The notes below the pieces were generated by a model, which saw only the letters and a program-made list of their open reading frames with translations, was not told the DNA's origin and made no database searches. Of a stretch of 6,329 nt of DNA, positions 4,979-6,329 are shown piece after piece; the first letter of the stretch is position 1; every line of letters begins with the position of its first letter. The position numbers were made by a program, and so were the translations under genes. Source of the DNA: Spirochaetota bacterium (lineage in GTDB: Bacteria > Spirochaetota > B62-G9 > DRHN01); the NCBI GenBank assembly GCA_023136305.1, contig JAGLSF010000119.1:1-6329 (forward strand), in the 5' to 3' direction.

Positions 4979-6329
4979 CTATTCGTCCAGAACTTCCCGA
5001 ATCAGTCGGAGCAGCTGCTTGACGTTGAAGGGTTTGTCGATAAATCTGGTCGCTCCATTTTTCAGGGGTTTACGCATCGCCCCATCATCAGAGTAGCCGC
5101 TTGCAATAATGACCAGGGCCCCGGGATTGATTCTTTTTATCTCCTCAAAACAGTGCGTGCCGCTCATCCTGGGCATGATGAGATCGAGAATAATAAGATC
5201 AAGCCGCTCATATTCCCTGCCATACAACTTAACCGCCGACTCCCCGTCAGGGGCTGTGAGCACCGTGTACCCGAAGTTGGTGAGGGCTTTTTCTCCCAGG
5301 TCCCGTATCAGTTTCTCGTCATCTATGAGGAGGATGGTCTCCGTCCCTCCCTCCGGCAGCGCCTCCTCAACCTCCTCTTCCGATTGTGCCTCCTGCTCGA
5401 TGACCGGCAGATATATCCTGAATTCCGCACCCTTCCTGCGGGCACTTTCGCAGCTGATATAGCCGGCATGATTCTTGACAATGCCGTAAACCATAGCCAG
5501 ACCGAGACCGGTACCGGTTCCCGTTCCCTTGGTGGTATAGAAGGGTTCGAAAATATGGGAGATCGTCTCTCTGTCCATACCTATGCCCGTGTCCCGAACG
5601 GAAATGACCACATGTGCACCCGGCTTTGCACCCACATGGGATTTGCAGAAATCTTCGTCGAGCACAACGTTTCCCGTTTCAACAGTCAATTTCCCGCCAT
5701 CGGGCATGGCATCCTTGGCGTTTACCGCCAGGTTCATCAGTGCCTGACCGATCTGTACAGGATCAGCGTTGACTGAAAGCAGATTCCTCTCGAGTCGGAG
5801 CTCGATCTCAACCATCTTTGGAATGGTCCTCTTCAGTATCTCAAGCACCTGCCCCACTTCATTGTTGAGATTTACGGGTCTCAGCTTGCTCTCCACCTTG
5901 CGGCTGAAGGTCAGCAGCTGCTGGGTGAGTTCCGAGGCGCGCATTGCCGCCTTCTGTATTCCCTGCAGCTCACGGTAACCATGCTCTTCCCTGCCTCTGT
6001 TCAGGAGTAGAAGATCGGAGTACCCAAGCACCGCCTGAAGGAGGTTATTGAAGTCATGAGCAATTCCACCTGCAAGTGTTCCAATAGCCTCCATTTTTTG
6101 GGCCTGCTGGAGTTGTGCACCGAGCCGCTTCTCTGTGGTTATATCGCGTATGAAACAGAGCAGTGCCGGCTTACCCTCCCACAGTATTCTCACCGCATTG
6201 ACCTCACCCCAGATCACCTCACCGCTTTTCGTCACTATCCTGATCGAGATGGTGCTTGGCGGTTCCTCCTCAAGGAGCCACCGCCTGTACACATCCCGCA
6301 CCCTGTTGCGGTCCTCCGGATGTATGAAA
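4979..6329 (-). CDS. Hybrid sensor histidine kinase (PAS-HisKA-HATPase-receiver), N-terminus outside window
   Basis: The frame is open from the right edge to a TAG at 4979-4981, giving 449 visible residues. The GTG at 6301 is only an internal Val: the codons before it read FIHPEDRNR and continue a PAS domain, so the true start lies beyond the window. Visible order: end of a PAS domain with its C-cap (IRDITTEK, about 60-67); a HisKA dimerisation helix with LAGGIAHDFNN and phospho-acceptor His91; an HATPase domain with N box (ALMNLAVNAKDAM, about 196-208), DTGIG (246-250), FEPFYTTK and a Gly-rich lid; then a receiver domain starting near 329. The receiver has acidic Asp336/Asp337, phospho-acceptor Asp382 in LDLIMP and Lys432. 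All key residues are present. It should autophosphorylate and pass phosphate to its own receiver or onward through a phosphotransfer protein. The signal and target are unknown; no separate response regulator is seen in the window. Confidence 0.95.
   Translation of the reverse strand, partial: FIHPEDRNRVRDVYRRWLLEEEPPSTISIRIVTKSGEVIWGEVNAVRILWEGKPALLCFIRDITTEKRLGAQLQQAQKMEAIGTLAGGIAHDFNNLLQAVLGYSDLLLLNRGREEHGYRELQGIQKAAMRASELTQQLLTFSRKVESKLRPVNLNNEVGQVLEILKRTIPKMVEIELRLERNLLSVNADPVQIGQALMNLAVNAKDAMPDGGKLTVETGNVVLDEDFCKSHVGAKPGAHVVISVRDTGIGMDRETISHIFEPFYTTKGTGTGTGLGLAMVYGIVKNHAGYISCESARRKGAEFRIYLPVIEQEAQSEEEVEEALPEGGTETILLIDDEKLIRDLGEKALTNFGYTVLTAPDGESAVKLYGREYERLDLIILDLIMPRMSGTHCFEEIKRINPGALVIIASGYSDDGAMRKPLKNGATRFIDKPFNVKQLLRLIREVLDE

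Noticed and set aside
4958..5776. Plus-strand 272-codon frame
   Set aside because: It is antisense to the kinase, whose HATPase and receiver motifs are unmistakable on the minus strand.
1..6329. CRISPR array, tRNA, rRNA or insertion sequence
   Set aside because: No regularly spaced repeats, tRNA-like or rRNA-like segments, transposase frames or terminal inverted repeats were seen.

Overview
The window looks like bacterial chromosome of roughly even base composition. It most likely comes from an anaerobic Gram-negative lineage such as Desulfobacterota or Spirochaetota. That guess rests on the flavour of the hybrid histidine kinase (its H-box region is a type common in Desulfobacterota) and on a corrinoid-type URO-D protein beside sugar-type regulators. 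No RNA gene or other taxonomic marker is present, so the assignment is weak.

Layout. (1) Positions 1-917, minus strand: a URO-D superfamily protein (MtaA/CmuA-like) whose C-terminus lies outside the window. (2) About 949-1381, plus strand: the eroded remains of a LacI-family repressor, recognisable as blocks in three reading frames with the intervening parts deleted. (3) 1382-1481: a short non-coding stretch with a possible promoter and two small inverted repeats. (4) 1482-1712, plus strand: a second relic, of a ROK-family protein, retaining one N-terminal-side block and the extreme C-terminus joined across a large deletion. (5) 1737-4916, plus strand: four intact, tightly packed genes encoding a soluble TPR protein, a DUF4037 protein with a nucleotidyltransferase-like motif, an SDR-type NAD(P)-dependent epimerase/dehydratase, and a DUF4125 protein. 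The first two overlap by 14 bp, the third follows after a 36 bp gap with a strong ribosome-binding site, and the third and fourth are coupled. (6) 4979-6329, minus strand: a PAS/HisKA/HATPase/receiver hybrid histidine kinase, convergent with the four-gene set and truncated by the right edge.

How the parts may fit. The four-gene set is the most interesting part. It combines a protein-interaction scaffold, a putative nucleotidyl-transferring enzyme, a redox enzyme of the nucleotide-sugar type, and a helical protein of unknown function. This suggests a small modification or biosynthetic pathway, but the substrate cannot be read from the sequence. Both regulators between the URO-D gene and this set have been destroyed by deletions while the surrounding enzymes remain open, so local control appears to have been lost or rewired.
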